Of a stretch of DNA of 64,000 nucleotides, positions 16,211 through 25,900 are shown piece after piece (positions within the stretch are counted from its first letter, which is position 1; the number at the start of each line of letters is the position of its first letter). The DNA is taken from the NCBI RefSeq assembly GCF_016909185.1, contig NZ_JAFBFH010000021.1, positions 1 to 64,000 of the forward strand, in the 5' to 3' direction. This DNA is from Siminovitchia thermophila. Lineage in GTDB: Bacteria; Bacillota; Bacilli; Bacillales; Bacillaceae_C. Under the pieces are notes generated by a model. That model worked only from the letters and a program-made list of their open reading frames with translations. It searched no databases and had not been told where the DNA came from. Both the position numbers and the translations under genes were made by a program.

Positions 16211-16435
16211 ATGTTCAGGATGATGCTCGGGATTATCTTCATGATTTTCCTGATCGCGGTCGTCGGTAATATAGTTTTGGATCAGTTTCCGAGCCTCGTG
16301 CCGTTGTGGGAAGAGTTCAAGATGCACATTACTAATCTGTATGAAATGTCTATCGTTAAGTATGGAACTGCCGCAACACTCATGATTATTGTGGCTGTCG
16401 TTATATTGGTTGGCTCATCTAACAAGAAAATTTGA
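16211..16435 (+). CDS. Small two-helix membrane protein of the T4SS operon
   Basis: The 74-residue protein has a hydrophobic N-terminus (residues 1-25), a short loop and a second helix (about 52-69). Start ATG 16211 follows AAAGGAGG. Size and place directly before the TcpC gene suggest a structural component of the transfer channel. No sequence family is recognised. Confidence 0.6.
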   Translation: MFRMMLGIIFMIFLIAVVGNIVLDQFPSLVPLWEEFKMHITNLYEMSIVKYGTAATLMIIVAVVILVGSSNKKI

Positions 16436-16472
16436 ATCTACGTCAATAGCATGGCGAGAAAGGAGTAAATAA

Positions 16473-17723
16473 TTGAGCAAACTTACTCATCGGAGAACAA
16501 AAAAAGTAAGCAAGTTTGAAAAAATCAAAGATGTCGCGCTGAAAATGAACGAAAATGAAAAACGAAAAAGCGATGCAAAGAAGAAGGAAAAACAAAAGAA
16601 GCCAAAAGGGTATCGTGCACGAAAAGCTGGTGTTGTTACCTTTTGGGTGATGCTTGTCCTAATGTTTTTGATTGTGGTTGTGAACTCGGGCGGGGGTAAG
16701 AAACAGACAGAAGCGATGGTTCTTAACGAGCCGACTACAAGTAAAGCAGTATCGACGGAAGCTGTAGAATTCTCCAAGGATTTCCTTTCGAAATATTTCA
16801 CGTGGAATCTCGATAAGTTGGATCAAAATGACCGGGATGCAACGCTTTCGTATTTTGTATCAAAAGATATTGTTGACCAGATTGGGAGAATAACAGGGAA
16901 AACCTGGCATTCTACATTGAAACGGGATGCAGTCCTTTTGAAAGAAGCACAGGATCTAGGCGACAATAAATCCATTCTGACTTATCAAGTAAACATTACC
17001 TATGACAAGACGCTTGCTGCGATTGAAAAGGAAAAAAGTGCACTTGGCGAGAACGGGGAAGATACCTATTCTGTAGAAAATCTATCTCCTGACAGCATGG
17101 ATGTTGTGGTGAATGAACAAGGGATTGTTAAAAGAATCACAAAGAAAAAGTTTGTGACAATTCATTTGTATTACGATGCAGACCAAAATCGTTTTGTAAT
17201 CTATCAGATTCCAAGCTTCACCTATTTCGAAGATACGCCGAATACATCCGGTCCTGAAATGGAAACGGACAACCTGCGTACTGTTGTTGGAAACGAAACA
17301 AACGCTGTCAAAGATTTTCTGAATACATTTTTTGAAGCCTATGCAAACGATTCGAGCGAGAAGCTAAGTTATCTCTTCGATGATGAACGCCGTCAAAGTG
17401 GATTAAACAAGACTATGGAGTTTGTCACGGTCAAGAATGTCACAGTTTATGAAGGTAGAAACGAAAAAGAAAAAGTCGTAAGTGCTACGGTCATCTTTGC
17501 CGAGCCAGATACCGGAATTGAATATTCATCAAACTATCAAATTGTCGTGGCAGAGAAACAGGATCGTTTCGTTGTTAAGCATCTCAATAGCAAGAAATAT
17601 ATTGACGATATGCTAAACGATGCGGAACAGACTGCTGATAAAACCGATGTAGATTCGTCGGAAGACAATAAAAAAGGCGATGAAGTAGAAAAAGAACAGG
17701 AAGAGCAATCTACGGAAGAATAA
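16473..17723 (+). CDS. TcpC-like (VirB8-type) conjugation protein
   Basis: The 416-residue protein has a very basic cytoplasmic N-terminus (1-48), one membrane helix (about 55-72) and two extracellular NTF2-like regions (about 95-260 and 275-390), with an acidic tail. This is the layout of TcpC of pCW3 and other VirB8-like assembly factors of Gram-positive T4SS. It probably scaffolds the channel outside the membrane. The tcpC-tcpD-tcpE-virB4 gene order that follows supports the call. Confidence 0.8.
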   Translation: MSKLTHRRTKKVSKFEKIKDVALKMNENEKRKSDAKKKEKQKKPKGYRARKAGVVTFWVMLVLMFLIVVVNSGGGKKQTEAMVLNEPTTSKAVSTEAVEFSKDFLSKYFTWNLDKLDQNDRDATLSYFVSKDIVDQIGRITGKTWHSTLKRDAVLLKEAQDLGDNKSILTYQVNITYDKTLAAIEKEKSALGENGEDTYSVENLSPDSMDVVVNEQGIVKRITKKKFVTIHLYYDADQNRFVIYQIPSFTYFEDTPNTSGPEMETDNLRTVVGNETNAVKDFLNTFFEAYANDSSEKLSYLFDDERRQSGLNKTMEFVTVKNVTVYEGRNEKEKVVSATVIFAEPDTGIEYSSNYQIVVAEKQDRFVVKHLNSKKYIDDMLNDAEQTADKTDVDSSEDNKKGDEVEKEQEEQSTEE

Positions 17724-17859
17724 TTCCCTTGATTGCCTTTGTTGGGGGTGGTTCTGTCAATATAAGGCATTCATGCTGCGGTTGTGAGAATACGGTTTTT
17801 GGGAATGAAAAACAAATTATATTTTTCAATGAATACGATTGAAAGGAGTTAGTTGGTAA

Positions 17860-18084
17860 ATGTCAATAGAGAATTTATTCGATTGGTTAGCAGGGGAAGT
17901 AAAATGGGCTTTGTTCATCGCTCTCTTAGTCCTGCTAATCGTCACGGCTTTTAAGCGTGCTTGGATCGCGATGGTCGGTGTTGTCATCGGACTTGCATTT
18001 ATTGGTATGTTCATTGTGAAGCCTGACTTAATTATCACACTTGCTGAATGGCTGACAGGATTGCTCAATTTCGGCGGAAAATAA
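17860..18084 (+). CDS. TcpD-like small membrane protein
   Basis: The 74-residue protein has two or three hydrophobic helices (ALFIALLVLLIVTAFKRAWI and following) and sits between the tcpC-like and tcpE-like genes, the position of tcpD in pCW3-type systems. Start ATG 17860 follows AAAGGAG. A channel role is inferred from position and topology. Confidence 0.65.
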   Translation: MSIENLFDWLAGEVKWALFIALLVLLIVTAFKRAWIAMVGVVIGLAFIGMFIVKPDLIITLAEWLTGLLNFGGK

Positions 18085-18102
18085 CGCATCTTCTCATAAC
18101 AG

Positions 18103-18156
18103 CAATGGGAGTTTGTAACGGCGGAATCCGTTATAGATTCCCATTGTTTTGTTTTT
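18103..18156 (+). terminator. Nested-stem terminator inside the T4SS operon
   Basis: CAATGGGA (18103-18110) pairs with TCCCATTG (18139-18146), enclosing TAACGG/CCGTTA, followed by TTTTGTTTTTG. It lies between the tcpD- and tcpE-like genes, so downstream expression needs read-through or antitermination. Confidence 0.75.
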
Positions 18157-18177
18157 GAAATCTAAAACAGGTGGTGA

Positions 18178-19533
18178 ATGGTGATTAATAGAATCCCGTT
18201 ATATGTCCTGAACAACTTTTTGAAATTCGAAAAGAAAATCTATCAGGTTTTTGGTTTAAAACTAGGACGACCATTACGGATGAAGGCAGTTTTGTATGGA
18301 ATTGTCTTTGGTGTCGGAACTATCGTTTTCTATAACCTTCCGTATCTTGGAAATCTTGTTAACTGGATGCCGAAGGGTGTACTGGTCCTGATTCCGATCG
18401 GCCTCGCATGGTTGCTTGCCGACGTCGGTACGGAGAACCGATCACCAATCTACTTTTTCCGTTCGTTTATTGGTTATCAGGTTAGGAATTTTATAACAAA
18501 GAAGACGTATTACCGTGGGAAAGAAATTCCAAGAGAGACGGTCTACCAATTCAAAAACTATTTTACTTATACGGTTTCAGACGAAGAAGTAAAGGCACTT
18601 GAAGAATTAGCGTTGGAATCAACAAAACAAGTTGAAACTGATGCGCCTAAGAAGAAAGTTGCAAAATCTTCTCCTTGGATACTTCTGAAAAAACATAAAG
18701 AGAAATTCGCAAAGCAAAGAAAGGAACAGAAGGAAACTGTGGAAGAACCGAATTTTTCTACCGAACCTTCACTAAATGTGACGAAGGAACGGGTATCCGT
18801 CCCCGAAAAAAATGATTTACTAGAAACAATTCCGGTTCCTACAGGAAAAGCACATGTAAAAATGGAGTCGGAAAAAGTAGAAGTCAAAGTAGCAGAAAGA
18901 GTCGTTCGAAGACAATTGGACGAAAACGAAACTTCTTTTGTAACTGAACCGGTTAGTGAAGGAATAGTTGATGTTCAAGAAGTACAAGAGATCAACGAAG
19001 AAACAGTTGTCCGACCGGTTAGTCCAATAGAAGTACATGCGAAAGTCGATGAGATAAACGCCCAAACCGAAATACAGGAAGAGACGAAAGTTAGTGAGTC
19101 AGATCCATCGATTTATCAAAAAGAAAACGATTTGTCTACCCAAACCCATTTTTACGAAGAACCGAAACAGTCGGATACAGCCCATACGTCGGAAAGCATA
19201 AATAGAGAGGCTGAACAAGAGGAATCAAAGCGGCTGTCCGAACTTGAACAGAAGGTCGTCTCACTTGAAAAACTGATGGAAAGCAACATGACAGAACAGT
19301 CAAAGCAACAGGAACCGGTAGGCAAAGCTATATTGACAACCCTCAAACCACTCAATCCCCTCACCGCTAAGCGCAAAGAGGAAAAAAATAAGGAGCAAGT
19401 GAAGAAGGAAGTGTTCGAATTGCTTAGCCTAAATCCGATAAAGGTTGAAACACCTTCCGAAGAAAAAGAGTTAGTGGAAGTCGGGTCACGCACGGAACGT
19501 AATCAAATGAAGAAAAAACGGAGACTTTTATAA
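18178..19533 (+). CDS. TcpE-like protein with a long charged C-terminal extension
   Basis: Residues 1-125 match the TcpE family: NNFLKFEKKIYQVFGLKL, LGRPLRM, two hydrophobic helices (about 40-60 and 67-82) and a final Arg/Lys-rich segment after FFRSFIGYQVRN. The family is usually little longer than this, but here about 320 residues follow. They are rich in Glu, Val and Lys, with a predicted coiled coil near 345-370 (LSELEQKVVSLEKLME). The extension should be cytoplasmic and may link TcpE to the VirB4 ATPase encoded next. Confidence 0.75.
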   Translation: MVINRIPLYVLNNFLKFEKKIYQVFGLKLGRPLRMKAVLYGIVFGVGTIVFYNLPYLGNLVNWMPKGVLVLIPIGLAWLLADVGTENRSPIYFFRSFIGYQVRNFITKKTYYRGKEIPRETVYQFKNYFTYTVSDEEVKALEELALESTKQVETDAPKKKVAKSSPWILLKKHKEKFAKQRKEQKETVEEPNFSTEPSLNVTKERVSVPEKNDLLETIPVPTGKAHVKMESEKVEVKVAERVVRRQLDENETSFVTEPVSEGIVDVQEVQEINEETVVRPVSPIEVHAKVDEINAQTEIQEETKVSESDPSIYQKENDLSTQTHFYEEPKQSDTAHTSESINREAEQEESKRLSELEQKVVSLEKLMESNMTEQSKQQEPVGKAILTTLKPLNPLTAKRKEEKNKEQVKKEVFELLSLNPIKVETPSEEKELVEVGSRTERNQMKKKRRLL

Positions 19534-19550
19534 AAAGGAGTGTGGGATCT

Positions 19551-22136
19551 TTGAAGATTGATTTTCCAATTAAACACATTGACGGGAATCTTGTGTTTGC
19601 CCACGATAACACCGTATGGGCCTATTTTAGAATTGACGGATTTAACTATGATTTTCTAGACGATGATGAAAAAAGTGTTCCATTTCAACAGCAAATGTCA
19701 TTTTTCACGAACATTGGACTTGATTTGCATTTTCTCTCCATACCGAATCCAACTGATATTGGGGGTATATTAGACGAAACAATTGAAGAAATGAAAAGAA
19801 AAAATTATCCTCTCCAAGAAAATGGAATCGAATTTATGAAACGGGTGAAAGCAGCGCTTGAAGATCAAAAGGAACTCAATGAATCTAGTGAATATCATGA
19901 TTATCTTGGTGTTCAATTGAACAAAGAACGAAACAAATATACGTCCGGGAATGTTGGGATAGACACAATTAATGCGTTCAAGAGTTTTATCAACGGTTTC
20001 AACTCACCTGTGTATCAGGCGGTTGGTCTTTACCCGAACGATATTCTTGAAAGTGAAATACAAGCATACCGTAGTCAAGCAGCAACGATCGAAACGACAC
20101 TTGTAAATGCCTTCTCATCTCGCATTTCGCGTGTTACGACAGCGGAGGCGGTATACATTGCAGAAAAGATGTTCAGCACGCGGAACAATAACTCTGACGT
20201 AAAATTGAGAAATAGGTTTGCGTCTGGAAGGGTTGTTGAGGGGGTTGATAAGAAAGGCGTCAAGCATAAGGCGATCCGAAGCGATAAGAGAGATTTCATC
20301 GACTTGCAAGGGACTAATATCGAGGAAATTAACCCGAAAGAGCTTTTGTTAAGTCGTATCACAGACGATAACGAAATTGAAGAATTGCTCTGTCAGCATC
20401 TTGTTATCGCTGATATGGGCGATGTCCATTTTCATCCGGGTTTTGAATGGCTCTATTATATCAAATTGAGGATGCCGTTCCCTGTTACAATTTCTATCCG
20501 GGCAGATCACCAACCAAATGAAATGGTGAAGAAACGACTTAGTAATGCCAAACTTGAAATTCAAGACCAACGTAAAGAAGCGTGGAAAGGCGGACAGGGT
20601 GTTGACATGAACGTTGAAGTGTCAGAGCAGGGAACTGTCCAAATGGAGAACTATTTCCAACAGACGGGGTATCCAGGTTATGCGTGTTCGTTTGTTTTGA
20701 AAGTAACAGCAGAAAATGAGGAACAACTAAAAACACGTGTTGATATGTTGAGAAACGAAATGAGTAAATTCGGTCTGAAAGTCCTTTCGCCATATGGCTA
20801 CCAGATTCCTTTGTTACTTGAAATGATTCCGGGTTCTAAGAAAATGCATGAGGATTACAAGATCGAAGTTTCGCCGGGTATTCTTGGCGGCATGATGTTC
20901 GGTGCAACAACAAACATTGGTGATAACCGTGGATTCTATATCGGCCATACTTCAAGATTATCGAAACCTGTATTTGTTCAACCTGATTTAGCAGCGAAGG
21001 CATTCGATATTGGAAATATTGTAGATTCCATTTCTGTTCTTGTTGCCGGGATGACAGGGAAAGGGAAATCGTTCTTCATGAACTTGTTCGTCTATCTCGC
21101 TACCCTCACAGGTTCTAAAGGTCTGGTTATCGACCCTAAAGGCGATAGAATGGATTGGGATAAAGGCTTGCCGTTTATTCCACCAGAATACATTTCGGTT
21201 TGGACATTAGGGACTGACCCTAACGATGCAGGTTCACTTGATCCTTTCCGTACTAGTACGAGTATGGAAGAAGCGAAGGACATCACTATGGACATCCTAT
21301 CTTATTTGGCGAAAGTCAGTATAGACGATGTAGCCTACAGTATTTTAAGTGAAGCGGTTGAAATTGTACCACAACATGAAGATCCATGTATTGGAGTTGT
21401 GATGTCCTACTTGCATAATCTTTATGACAATCGACCTGCAAACATGTCCGATCAGCGTTATTTAGCATTAGAAAGCTTGTTGAATACACTGACGACATTG
21501 AAGCGAAATCAATTGTCCTTGTTGCTATTTGGGGAAGTTGGACAAAATTACAAAGTGTTGCAACATGAACAGCCAATTCAAGTATTGATGATCCAGAACT
21601 TGAATCTCCCACGAGGAAGCGAATTGGAAAACAAACGTCCAATCCATATGATTTCGGAAGCCATTATGATTTCCATAACAGCATGGACAAAGCAATATAT
21701 GTTCAATAGCGAACGTGGTGTCCATAAATATATCCTTCAAGACGAAGCCAGTGCCATCGAAAGAAGCGCAATCGGGTCAGAATTGATGGATTTTATCGTT
21801 CGGATGGGGCGCTACTATAATACGACCCTCATGAAAGGTTCTCAAAACGCTTCCGACCACGGGCAGGACGTCGCCAACATCGGGATGAAGTTCAGTTTCG
21901 GTTTGCGGAAGACGAGTGAATGCGAAGAAATGCTTGATTATTTGAACTTGCCAAGAACGCAGGAGAACATCGACACGCTCAAACGGCTCGACCGTGGGGA
22001 AGCTCTGTTTCAAGACATCTATGGTCGTTCCGCCGTCATTCGTATCAATCCGGTCTTTGAAGAATTGTTGAATGCGTTCGACTCGTCCACATCGACCGAA
22101 GAAGAACGAGAACGCGAAAAAGAACGTGTGCGGTAA
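19551..22136 (+). CDS. virB4: VirB4-type conjugation ATPase
   Basis: The 861-residue protein is the motor ATPase of the T4SS (VirB4/TcpF/TrbE family). An N-terminal half of about 490 residues precedes Walker A GMTGKGKSFFM (Lys 506), then GLVIDPKGDRMDW, Walker B-type LQDEASAIE, and a C-terminal MKGSQNASDHG/RKTSECEEML region typical of the family. TTG at 19551 lies 10 bases after AAAAAGGAG and is preferred to GTG at 19542. Gene order tcpC, tcpD, tcpE, virB4 is standard. Confidence 0.92.
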   Translation: MKIDFPIKHIDGNLVFAHDNTVWAYFRIDGFNYDFLDDDEKSVPFQQQMSFFTNIGLDLHFLSIPNPTDIGGILDETIEEMKRKNYPLQENGIEFMKRVKAALEDQKELNESSEYHDYLGVQLNKERNKYTSGNVGIDTINAFKSFINGFNSPVYQAVGLYPNDILESEIQAYRSQAATIETTLVNAFSSRISRVTTAEAVYIAEKMFSTRNNNSDVKLRNRFASGRVVEGVDKKGVKHKAIRSDKRDFIDLQGTNIEEINPKELLLSRITDDNEIEELLCQHLVIADMGDVHFHPGFEWLYYIKLRMPFPVTISIRADHQPNEMVKKRLSNAKLEIQDQRKEAWKGGQGVDMNVEVSEQGTVQMENYFQQTGYPGYACSFVLKVTAENEEQLKTRVDMLRNEMSKFGLKVLSPYGYQIPLLLEMIPGSKKMHEDYKIEVSPGILGGMMFGATTNIGDNRGFYIGHTSRLSKPVFVQPDLAAKAFDIGNIVDSISVLVAGMTGKGKSFFMNLFVYLATLTGSKGLVIDPKGDRMDWDKGLPFIPPEYISVWTLGTDPNDAGSLDPFRTSTSMEEAKDITMDILSYLAKVSIDDVAYSILSEAVEIVPQHEDPCIGVVMSYLHNLYDNRPANMSDQRYLALESLLNTLTTLKRNQLSLLLFGEVGQNYKVLQHEQPIQVLMIQNLNLPRGSELENKRPIHMISEAIMISITAWTKQYMFNSERGVHKYILQDEASAIERSAIGSELMDFIVRMGRYYNTTLMKGSQNASDHGQDVANIGMKFSFGLRKTSECEEMLDYLNLPRTQENIDTLKRLDRGEALFQDIYGRSAVIRINPVFEELLNAFDSSTSTEEEREREKERVR

Positions 22137-22154
22137 ATCTTTCCTGTCAATCCT

Positions 22155-22184
22155 TTGTCTGTCCGGCCGCGGATGTCCTATAAT
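22155..22184 (+). promoter_or_regulatory. Internal SigA promoter
   Basis: TTGTCT (22155-22160) and TATAAT (22179-22184) are 18 bases apart, upstream of the lipoprotein gene at 22222. Confidence 0.65.
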
Positions 22185-22221
22185 GCTTGTAAACTAGAAA
22201 ACAAACAAAGGGATGATGAAA

Positions 22222-22863
22222 ATGGATAAAAAGAAAATTAGTTTACGAGCATTCGGGATTGCCGTGATTGCAGGTTTTACTCTTGTTGTTAGTGGGTGTT
22301 CAGGTTCATCCGGCGGTGAACAGACAGCTCCAAAGACGGAGGATACCAATAAAATTGACAAAGGTAAATCAAAGGATGAATTACAACTTGAAAAAGAAAT
22401 GCAGGCTGAAATGAACGAAAAATTTAAAGATGCGGATGAAGTTGTCCGCGAGTTCCTTGTTGCAAGATTTGAAAGCGACCTAGACACATTAGAAGCGTTA
22501 TATCTACCGGACAGCAAGGGTTATGAGGATTTTGAAAAGTATGATCGCCAAAACTTGTCAGCCCAAAATAACGGAGTTTTCTCTGAAGACATAGACGAAT
22601 ATTATTTTATTCGATACTCGTCGGAATATGAGAAAACAGGAAAATTGTATTATCAAACCTATGTGTATGGAAGCGGAAGTAATGTGAATGGAACAGCCGC
22701 GGTTTCGGTAAATCTTGCTTTAACAAAGAATGATGAGAATGAATGGAGGGTAGAAGAAAGCGGAACAAGAAGCTCGATATTTCCTCAATCAATGGAAAAG
22801 TACGGAGGTACGGCTTCTGAATTGCATTTTGATGGCAAAGGTAATTTGATAAAAAACAATTAA
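22222..22863 (+). CDS. Lipoprotein of the transfer region
   Basis: The 213-residue protein has a lipoprotein signal (basic start, AFGIAVIAGFTLVV, SGC lipobox). The mature part has an acidic linker and an NTF2-like-looking domain (VVREFLVARFESDLDTLEAL to WRVEESGTR). ATG at 22222 lies nine bases after AAAGGG; ATGs at 22213 and 22216 are too close. It probably sits on the outer membrane face beside the channel. The exact family is not recognised. Confidence 0.65.
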   Translation: MDKKKISLRAFGIAVIAGFTLVVSGCSGSSGGEQTAPKTEDTNKIDKGKSKDELQLEKEMQAEMNEKFKDADEVVREFLVARFESDLDTLEALYLPDSKGYEDFEKYDRQNLSAQNNGVFSEDIDEYYFIRYSSEYEKTGKLYYQTYVYGSGSNVNGTAAVSVNLALTKNDENEWRVEESGTRSSIFPQSMEKYGGTASELHFDGKGNLIKNN

Positions 22864-22901
22864 CCTTTATACTTTTGTATTTTAGAAAGGAGGTAAAAGG
22901 T

Positions 22902-22958
22902 GTGAACAAGGATTCTCCCTACATGGTAGGGAGTTTCTTTTTTCCCCTTATCTTATGA
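22902..22958 (+). CDS. 18-residue leader peptide overlapping a terminator
   Basis: GTG at 22902 follows an excellent AAAGGAGG site and opens 18 codons (MNKDSPYMVGSFFFPLIL) whose stop TGA overlaps the ATG at 22955 (TTATGA). The hairpin at 22915-22933 lies inside the reading frame. The next gene has no ribosome site of its own, so translation of this peptide may be needed to start it and may also disturb the terminator. Confidence 0.5.
   Translation: MNKDSPYMVGSFFFPLIL
22915..22943 (+). terminator. Terminator/attenuator within the leader peptide
   Basis: CTCCCTAC (22915-22922) pairs perfectly with GTAGGGAG (22926-22933) around ATG, followed by TTTCTTTTTT. It stands immediately before the VirB6-like gene. 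Confidence 0.75.
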
Positions 22959-25900
22959 AACGAAGAAAAATATCTATATTTAAGCAAGTATTTTTGGTTC
23001 TCACGTTACTTGTCTTCATCGGGGGAATCGGGGCATCATCCCCCACGCCTGCGTTTGCTGAAAAAGATTCGCAACGTGTCGATCAGGGAATCGTGGATGC
23101 TTTTGAGAGAGAGCAAATGGGAGAATTTAAGGATGGAGGGAGAAACTATTATTATTTAGATTCAGTCACGGAACGCGATGCGAAAAAAGCAAGAGAGGAT
23201 AGCGTGTGGGAAAATATCAAGGATAAGCTGTTCGGTTGGACAGATTTCAGCGGGAACTTCATGGATAAGTTCAATACATTCCTAAACATGATCGTCAATA
23301 TGGCTTTTAAGATGAACCTTTTTATGACGAACACTATGATAATGGTGCTTGATTTTGCGTTTGACATCGACATTATTGGCGTATTGGTTCATGATCTTCA
23401 AAATAGCATCCAAGATATGACTGGTATTTCGGGTGGAAAGTTCCTCGGCGGTGGCTTATTTGGTGGCTTAATTAAGATGGTGGCTGTCCTTGCAGTTCTC
23501 TATATGCTGTATGTCTTCATCATTCGCCGTGCTTTCCTTGAATCCATCGGTTCTTTGATGAAAACGGTCGTTACGCTTTCTTTATCATTGTTGTTGTTCT
23601 CTAACTATGCAACTTTCATTAGCGGGGCGCAAAGTATCACTCATGATGCAACCCGGTATATCATCGGTTTGACCACATGGAATGAAAACAGCAACATTAC
23701 TGTTGATAGCAATACGAAAACTACAATGAAGGATTCCTTGTGGACGATGTTCGTCGATCGTCCTTATCTGTATATGCAATATGGTACGCATGATGTGGGT
23801 CAGATTGGTAAGAGCAGGGTAGAAGACTTGTTGAAAACACCTACAGGAGAAGATCGATATGAAAAAGTGTTGACGAATGAAGTCGCAGGGCATAACAACG
23901 ATTTCATGGTTCATAGTTCCGTGCTTGATAGGTTATCATTCAGCGCCTTTTATCTGGTCGTGAATGGAATCGTCTCAATGCCGATCTTCATGCTTGCAAT
24001 TCTCTTGATTGTATTGCAATTTTGGTTCCTCATCATTGCGGCCATTGCACCGTTCGCTTTATTAGTTGCTTCGATTCCAGGCTTCTTTGGGGTTCTTAAA
24101 CGGTATGCGATTGAATTCGTGATTCCACTTGGACTTAAAGTTTTCTTCGCATTCTTCACTGTACTATTGCTGGTCCTTTCGGACGCGTTGTTCTCAATGA
24201 GTATTGCACAACGTTATAACGCGCAATCCATCATTGACTATATCGCAGTGGGTGTATTCCATTTCGTGCTATTTATTACGCTATTCCTTTTAAGAAAGCG
24301 AATTTCCAATATCTTCGCGTCCGGTTCACAAATGATTGCTGGCTTGCGTGAAGCATCTGGTCCTGTAAATCCGTTCACTATTGCCAAAAAAGGTGTTCAA
24401 GGCACAGCAACAGTTGCAGGAGTAGCAGTAGGAGCGGCAGTGGCAGGTCCAGCAGGAGCGGCTATGGGAGCTTCTATCGGTAGCACAGCAGGCAGAGCGG
24501 TTACAGGCGAAGCAGGAGTCGCAGAAGTTGCTTCTGCAACGTCTCGTGCAGCTAATTTTAGCAAGCTAAGTAAATTGTCTGATGCCAGAAAGAATATTGA
24601 CTTTGAAATTGGTAAGGAAAAGAAAGAAGATATTACTGAATTCATGAAAGGAAAAGGTTTTGACGATCAGACAATCAAGGATACAATAGACGCCTTTGAG
24701 AAAAATGGTTTGCAGGATGTTTCACAGGAAGAAATTGAAGAGCAGTATGAAAAGATGGCGAAAGATGCAAGAGGGGAAGAGTTAGACAAAGATTTCTCCC
24801 AAGTGATGGCGGCAGGGATTAAAGAACAGCGTGCAGACAATCGGATTAAAGAACAGCAACGTATACTCGAAAAGGAACAGAAACCTACAGAAACATCCGA
24901 GAACGCTGCCCGATTCTTCCATGAGAAAGGTGCACATCATGCTACATTAGATGTCGTTGGAAACCTTGAAAAAGCAGGTTTGAAAGATGTCAGTATGGAA
25001 GAAATGGAAGCACAGTACGCTCGTATGCAGACACAATTCGATAAAGGAAAGTTCAATGGCGATTTTGCTAGTGAATTCGCTACTGGCATTCAAGAACAAC
25101 GAATGCAGGATGCAAATTATGAGTCGCATGAACGTATTTTTGCAAATGCAAAATCTGAAATTAAAACAGTAGATAATGGGGCCGAGCAACCTTCTACAGT
25201 AAAGTCCATCCCAATGGAAAACAATGATATGGAATTGAAATCACTTTACGACCAAGAACCTAGAGATACAACTTCAATGGATACTAAGCCAATGGACGAG
25301 AGTAAAGACGATTCCAGACCTGTGCAAGACGGTCCTATGGATGTTGGTCCGATTCCTAACAGGGCAAACAATCAGAATACCAACCAATCGGAAAACACAC
25401 CTATCGGCAGCAATCCAATTCAGACCGCAGGATACAGTAGCAAGCAGTCAGAAGTTCGTCCGATGGATGGTCAGAAATATGACACATCTGGTTCAGATGC
25501 TCCACCGATGGAACATGGTTCTCTTGATGGGACAAAGTTGGACCAAAAAGGTTTGGATTCCACTCCTGTAACAGGAAATTCAACAACTGGCGGACGTATG
25601 GATTCAACTTCTCTCAATGAGAGCGATATGAATGCAACGCCACTTGACCAAAATTCCATGAAAGGCGAAGGAATGAGCGGAACAAATATGGATGTTTCAC
25701 CAATGGGAGAAACACCATTGCAAGGCAATACAATGGACACCAAACCAATGGAAAACGAATCTCTTGCAGGAAAGGAAATGAATACAAACCCGGTTGGCAA
25801 TAATCCGGTAAGCGGTAACCATATGGACGCAAAGAAGATGGAAAGCGGTGATATGGGCGGTAATAAATTTTCAGATTCTCCAATGAACAATAATCCAATA

